A stretch of DNA of 64,000 bases, from the NCBI GenBank assembly GCA_964017125.1, contig OZ024903.1, forward strand, positions 79,185,028-79,249,027, given 5' to 3'. This document shows positions 58,829-64,000 of this stretch, in pieces (within the stretch, counting starts at the first letter, position 1; every line of letters begins with the position of its first letter). The notes below the pieces were generated by a model. The model was given only the letters and a program-made list of their open reading frames with translations, made no database searches and was not told the origin of the DNA. The position numbers were made by a program, and so were the translations under genes. Source of the DNA: Flabesymbios commensalis (taxonomy: Eukaryota > Annelida > Polychaeta > Terebellida > Flabelligeridae).

Positions 58829-60000
58829 CAGTGCTCCCCCGCTGTATTGTCCCCGGTTATAATGCTAACCCCGCTTTATGCCAATTAAAGTGTTTGCACG
58901 GATTTCCGCCAATGTTAAATCCCGCGGCATAATGCCAACCCCGCTATTTGCCATCCGCCAATGGTTTTGAAGTCCCAATGTCATTTTTGTAATATATTTT
59001 CCCCCGATCGTATTGCCAACAGGCCTAATTATCAGACATCATGACTGTTAAATAAACACTCTTGCATGGTTGGTCAACAATCGCCACCGGTACTATGGTT
59101 CATTGCACACACACGGCAGTGGGCACAGGCGTTCATGCTTTCGGGAAAGCGTGACTTGAGATAAAACACTGGGTGGGGGTGGGGGACCTACTAATTGTGG
59201 TATGTAACAGAATATAAAAATAGGCCCACACTTGTAAGTGGCATGTCTATACCAGCAAACAATAGCAGTAAACCCAACGCTTATTTAATTTTCGGCATTC
59301 ACTTTCATCAACCACTGAGCCAATGTCTGTTGTAGCAGACACTTATTGGCCAGCGTTGCAAACACATTTAACAATGATTGATGAAGCGATAATTACAATG
59401 AAATAATAACTCTTCAGGTACTAGATTCTTTGCTGGTACAGTGTTGGTCCAGCGTTGCAAACACTAGCTGGACAACAATATTATATTACTCAGAGATTTA
59501 GGCCCAGTGCAGACGCTTGATGAAAACTAGCCTACAACTCTTTTGACTTGAACTCAAGTTCGACTCATAAGTTGCACACTCGCATCACTAGATCACCTGT
59601 TGAAATATAACACTTCATTGTCCCACACGTGGTGTGAACGGAATGTAACACCTATTGTTTTTAAACACAGTGGCACCTCTGATATATTCTGATCGTGGGA
59701 ATTGGCATAGGGCCTACCTATAAATTTAATTAACCCCAATTCAAATGCCGATCATCATTCAGTGTTTTTTTCTTGTGCATTAATAAATATAATTTGCGTA
59801 TATATATAGTGCTCTTAATAAAACAATATTATATAGGGCCTACTGTACTTTTTTGTATTACTATAAACAGTATGCGCGACAACACTCAATATGTATCAGA
59901 ATTAATGTTAATCAGCTCTCATATATTGAAAGGCCTAAATCACCTCCCTCACCATAATACCACCCCGCCATAATGTTGGCGTTATATGGAGGTAGTACTG
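58829..60000. mobile_element. Pogo/Tigger-like non-autonomous DNA transposon
   Basis: Left CAGTGCTCCCCCGCTGTATT and right end complement CAGTACTACCTCCATATAAC share the CAGT start of pogo/Tigger TIRs. TA flanks both ends (58827-58828 and 60001-60002), the Tc1/mariner superfamily duplication. Subterminal repeats of AATGCxAACCCCGC occur at the left and CACCCCGCCATAATG at the right. 1172 bp without transposase. A CCCAGCAAACA-family copy (about 59252-59440) is inserted inside. Confidence 0.8.
59252..59440. mobile_element. CCCAGCAAACA-family element nested in the Tigger-like element
   Basis: TACCAGCAAACAAT at the left faces ATTCTTTGCTGGTA at the right. The interior and immediate right flank have TTGGCCAGCGTTGCAAACAC and GTTGGTCCAGCGTTGC, the family core. 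Confidence 0.6.
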
Positions 60001-60014
60001 TATATAATACCTAA

Positions 60015-60870
60015 ATCAACTTTCATGTTATTGCTTGTCTGGCCGACAGAAGACAATCCGACTCTAACAACAGTTTATCAATTCACTGACCGACAGCAGA
60101 TAGTTCCGACAATTACAAAAGTTACTTTAATTTGATCAATTACCTGGGCGACAGCAGACAATCCCGACCCTGATATAAGTTCTTTCGTTGTGTCAATTCT
60201 CCAGCCGACAGAAGACAATTCCGACTGTTAAATCAGTTGAATTTATATGTTTAATTCTCTGTCGACAGCAGGAAATTCCGACTAATATAAGTTTCTTCAT
60301 TTTGTCATTTGTTTGACAGGCAGAAGACAGTTCCGACTCTAACATAAGTGACATATACTTGGTCAATTCTCGGGCCGACAGCAGTTTTTTTAATTTTACC
60401 ATTTTTCTGACCGACAAAAGATAGTTCCGACTCTAACATAAGTGACATGTATTTGGTCAGTTATCTGGGACCGACAATTCCGACACCAATATAAGTTTCT
60501 TCATTTTGCCAGTTGTAGACAATTCCGACACTTATATAAGTTTTTTTAATTTTACCATTTTTCTGACCGACAAAAGATAGTTCCGACTCTAACATAAGTG
60601 ACATGTATTTGGTCAGTTATCTGGGACCGACAATTCCGACACCAATATAAGTTTCTTCATTTTGCCAGTTGTCTGACCCACAGAACACACTTCCGACTCT
60701 AATGTAAGTTTCCTTTATATGGTTCATTCTCTGGTGACAGCAGACAATTCAGACACTCACATAAGTTTCTTCATTTTGTGAATTAGTTCTTTGACAGACA
60801 AAAGACAGTTCCGACTCTAACATAAGTGACTTTTACTTGATCAATTGACAAGAGCCAACATTATTGCGAG
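60015..60870. repeat. ~60-bp minisatellite (GACAGxAGACAATTCCGAC)
   Basis: About 14 units of CTGxCCGACAGxAGACAATT plus CCGACTCTAACATAAGT and TTCTTCATTTTGTCAATT. A higher-order step of 156 bp duplicates a multi-unit block (around 60391 and 60547). Inverted single copies lie 1 kb away at about 61903-61927 and 61968-61996. Confidence 0.85.
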
Positions 60871-62226
60871 TTTATATACAAACTGTACTGTCTCGGTTAC
60901 CATTGGGTCTTTTTATATTATTGCCTAAAAACCAGTAGTCAATTCGCGTAATTTAGATAATTAATTGACGAAACTCGTAGACATTATTTGGTCCAAGTCT
61001 AGTATTCTACTTCCAACCAATTAAAAGAGTGGTTCATCCTCTCCCATGCCGACATTGGCCAATCACCACCGTCATTTAGTTGTTATTTAAATTAGGGGGT
61101 AGATTAGCAGACTTGGGCCCATTATTTGAAGCAGTTTTGTGTTAAGTGTACATTAATTCACAATTGTTGTTAACATTTCGTGTTTTTTTTTGTTTCTAAA
61201 AGTATTTATGCATTATTTGTATTTTTTTTAAATTCTACTGCCTGAGTCCTAAGACCCAATAGCAAAAAACTGACATAGTTTACGAAATAACAAAAACTAA
61301 TAAGTTAGACAACATAATTGTTATAATTATATATATTTGTGCTATCAAATTAGAATTTATTATTTTTATTTACAATTAACATCCACATTTACTTACATAG
61401 GGACTTAACGTATCACTTTAAGTACCACATTTAGTATATGTAGCATTAAAAAAGATTCTCTGGCTTCTTTCTAAATTCAAAATTATGTTCATACACTAAT
61501 TTTCATTACTTTGTCATACATGTACGTTACTGGTACTTTCACGTGTATATTATAAGTAAGTCAATGTATATTATAAGTAAGTCAACGTATATTATAAGTA
61601 AGTCAACGTACTTGAGTAACAAGTAAGAAAAAACTTTTGAATGAAAGTGAAACGCTAAAGATTAATAATAGAAATGTTCGGAATTTGAAATAAAAAATGA
61701 GAAATCAGTGGTGATTAATACGTTTTAGAAGAAGCACGTCAGAAGTAAGAAATACCAGGCATGAGTAACACGCTACAAGTAAAAAAACAGAATACCCAAA
61801 TTAGTAAATAGAGAGAATCATTAAAACATGGAAAATTAGAAGCAACTATTTGAAGTTATAAAATTATATAAATGAAAAACCACAGTGATTGGAATGTATC
61901 TGTGTCGGAATTGTCTTCTGTCGGTAGAGAAGTAAATACCTAGTAATAAATTCCTAATATTTGAATTAGAGTCGGAAATGTATGCTGTCGTCTTGTCTTT
62001 GAAAGAGAGAGAGATATACTAAAATATGTATGCATATATATATACTATATTATATATTAAATTATCTCAGTCCAATTTAAATGAACAGGTAGACTTCTAC
62101 TTATGGGCCCGTTTGACGTATATTGGTATAAATTTTTTTTAACAGATATACACAAAATACTTGACTGTCTAGACTGTTCAGACTTTTTTAGTATAAACAT
62201 TGTTCATCAACTGATTGAAAACAATG
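60871..62226. other. Non-coding stretch
   Basis: Contains the second copy of the CACCxCCGTCATT repeat (61055-61135), three tandem copies of a 23-24-bp unit (GTATATTATAAGTAAGTCAA, 61545-61612), and the two inverted copies of the neighbouring minisatellite unit. No gene. Confidence 0.45.
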
Positions 62227-62239
62227 ACTTACCCTTGCA

Positions 62240-63880
62240 GGATAGATGTTCCTCTTTCAGCGCAATATGACTTCGAACTCGGTCGCTTAAAAGATATTCG
62301 AGAAATTACTTTCTTTCAAGTGGAATCATATAAATTATGCACACCACACGCTGATATTAACCTACAGAGCACGGGTGCATGCCAATGGAAAGTCAATTCC
62401 TTGGATTGTACACATAATTTAACACACAATTTCGAAAACCTCAGATGAAACGCGTTATTTACTATGCGTACTATCCGAGCAAAAAATTACGACAGATTAA
62501 TTTAGACTAAGAGGATGATTTTTATGTTGTTGATAGCAGGGTTACCACTGGTTACCTGGCGTCCCCAGCCGCAAATACTGTGCCGCCAGCTGGCCAAGCA
62601 TCAAACCGATATTGGTCAAACGGTGCCTGTTGGTGCTGGCATGTCGTGATTTGGACGGCCATCAACATGCATATTTAACAGGACCAGATTGAATTGCATT
62701 CCTCTGGGGTCAAACGCTTTAAAAGTCCTATTATCCCAGTGAGCACGGCAATGCTTCTTTGATGCTGAGTCACAGTCACATGCGGTGGACCAACATTAAA
62801 TCAACATTGGTTCTACGCCTTGTATTTTCTGTACTAGATTAATCAGATATTAATTATATTGGCCCATCATCGACTCTGCGTTATTAAGTTAAGGCTAACT
62901 TTGTGAGTAACTATCCATGAATTTAGTCGAATTTTAATTCACTTTGAGCTGGGAATAAGATACCCTGATGTGACACATCAAATAAAAGAGAAAAATACAT
63001 CAGATCTGACGGACGGAGGTATTTTCTGTAATGTACTTCAATTGGCAATATGCCAAATGCTGCATATATGTAGGTGCTCAAATAGGTCAAATTGGACCCC
63101 AGCAAACACAATACGCTAAATATAGCGTTGTATTAATGGTGGGCAGCCATATTCTACGCTATCTCACCCTTGCATCAGATGAAACAGGTACTGCTTAGGG
63201 GGACACCATTCAATTACTATTCTTGAGTTCTTGAACTGAGCAAATTATTCATTTCACCTCCTGTCAGCATTATTTTATTTATTTCACACTCTGGCTCAAG
63301 TAAAATATTTATTTCACCTTCTTAGAATTTATTTTTTTCCGTCTACAAAGTTGGATCCCAATCAAGACTTACCGGTACTATTGATGTGGAGGTTAAGGAA
63401 ACGATGCTTCACATATATAAGAGCCATTTACTGGAGCCAACAATTTGTTTTGAGGGCCATTACATATTTATTTACAAAATGTCCTTCATTAAAATTCAGT
63501 CTCAAAATATTTATTTAAAAAATAATATTGAATGGTGGCTCCTTAATATTAAAGGGCAGTAAAAATCTTAGCACAGTGGTAAGCTTTACATAACATTGCT
63601 TGCTCTAAATTTCTAAATTATTGATCGAATTTTAAGATGTGTGAGTTACGATTATCTTCAATGACAACCAAATATGCTAATTATAGCAAGTATTACTTAA
63701 CAGTAAGTAAATTATATTCGGACAAACAGCTATTGAGTGCGGAATCTACATGAGTCAATCCTGAATTATATAGTTTGCTTATTAGGACAATCTGCATGAG
63801 AACAGGTGACCGGTTCATTGAAACACAGGGTATAGCAGAGTATAATTATTTAAAATTGTACACTACCCTCACACATTTGT
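62240..63880. other. Mostly non-coding stretch
   Basis: A weakly coding-like minus-strand segment ending at a GTAAGT donor (62232) could be an upstream exon of the 55-57 kb gene. CCCAGCAAACA-family termini at 62735 (CCCAGTGAGCAC) and 63097 (CCCCAGCAAACAC). Nothing else recognised. Confidence 0.35.
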
Positions 63881-63883
63881 GTA

Positions 63884-64000
63884 ACCAGCAGAAATGACCA
63901 GTGAGCGATGCTCGATGCTCGTCTTCTCAGATGAGAAAAGATTTAATATGTTTTACAACGATGGACGTGTAAGAGTTTGGAGGACACACGATGAGAGGTT
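63884..64000 (+). mobile_element. Tc1/mariner transposase fragment, cut by the window edge
   Basis: The frame reads VFSDEKRFNMFYNDGRVRVW followed by RTHDER to the last base. FSDE with the downstream RVRVWR is the second catalytic-Asp block of Tc1-like transposases. Upstream residues (EMTSERCSML) correspond poorly to the usual W-x-VL, so the copy may be diverged. It continues beyond the window, so integrity cannot be judged. Confidence 0.8.

Noticed and set aside
60015-60870. CRISPR array
   Set aside because: Eukaryotic context, no constant repeat/unique spacer structure; the units are diverged minisatellite copies. The same holds for the arrays at 18.9, 43.1 and 46.6 kb.
62215-62448. 77-residue plus-strand frame
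   Set aside because: No recognisable product; the opposite strand shows the better donor and coding-like bias.

Overview
The window looks like nuclear DNA of a marine invertebrate, most likely a deuterostome and possibly an echinoderm. The reasons are AT-rich, repeat-dense DNA, spliced genes with GT-AG introns, a GRL101-type receptor gene, and strong over-use of the palindrome TAGGCCTA. The species cannot be fixed from sequence alone. Host genes cover a small part; most of the window is transposon-derived or tandem-repetitive.

Two host genes are supported, both on the minus strand. (1) 1486-9624 is a three-coding-exon gene for a very large G-protein-coupled receptor of about 2142 residues. 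Its order is signal peptide, CUB domains, C-type lectin domain (split across intron 1), second lectin-like domain, about seven LDLa modules, leucine-rich repeats, seven-helix bundle. Two long open frames that look like separate genes are joined by a phase-0 splice in the middle of the first lectin fold, and a third short exon supplies helix 7. (2) About 54.7-56.9 kb holds at least two exons of an unrecognised protein with a basic, serine-rich N-terminal half and a possible RRM-like C-terminal half. Its start-codon region has been copied in a 675-bp tandem duplication that looks identical by eye.

Layout: 1-9.6 kb receptor gene, with a triplet-repeat intron and a TTAA-flanked repeat in the other intron. 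9.6-14.2 kb a 4-kb terminal-inverted-repeat (TIR) element with TAA target duplications. 14.2-20.5 kb non-coding DNA with a TTAA foldback element, a tRNA-derived SINE and a TIR element filled with a CCGCGG minisatellite. 20.5-24 kb tandem repeats and a 2.1-kb TIR element. About 25.2-25.3 kb a promoter-like GC-rich patch. 26.8-38.9 kb a large composite bounded by inverted arrays of ~170-bp repeats, holding a LINE 3' end and a broken Ty3/Gypsy retrotransposon. 39.4-40.1 kb a GAAT array. 40.7-46.6 kb SINEs, minisatellites and diverged tandem repeats. 46.6-50.6 kb a decayed ~26-bp minisatellite cut by LINE insertions. 52-53 kb another TIR element. 54.7-58.2 kb the second gene and its duplication. 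58.8-60 kb a pogo/Tigger-like element. 60-62 kb a ~60-bp minisatellite with inverted outlying copies. The right edge cuts into a Tc1/mariner transposase.

No rRNA, true tRNA gene or CRISPR array was seen. The clearest unusual items are the CUB-lectin-LDLa-LRR-7TM receptor, the TIR element carrying its own minisatellite, the short-element family ending in CCCAGCAAACA, and the start-codon duplication.
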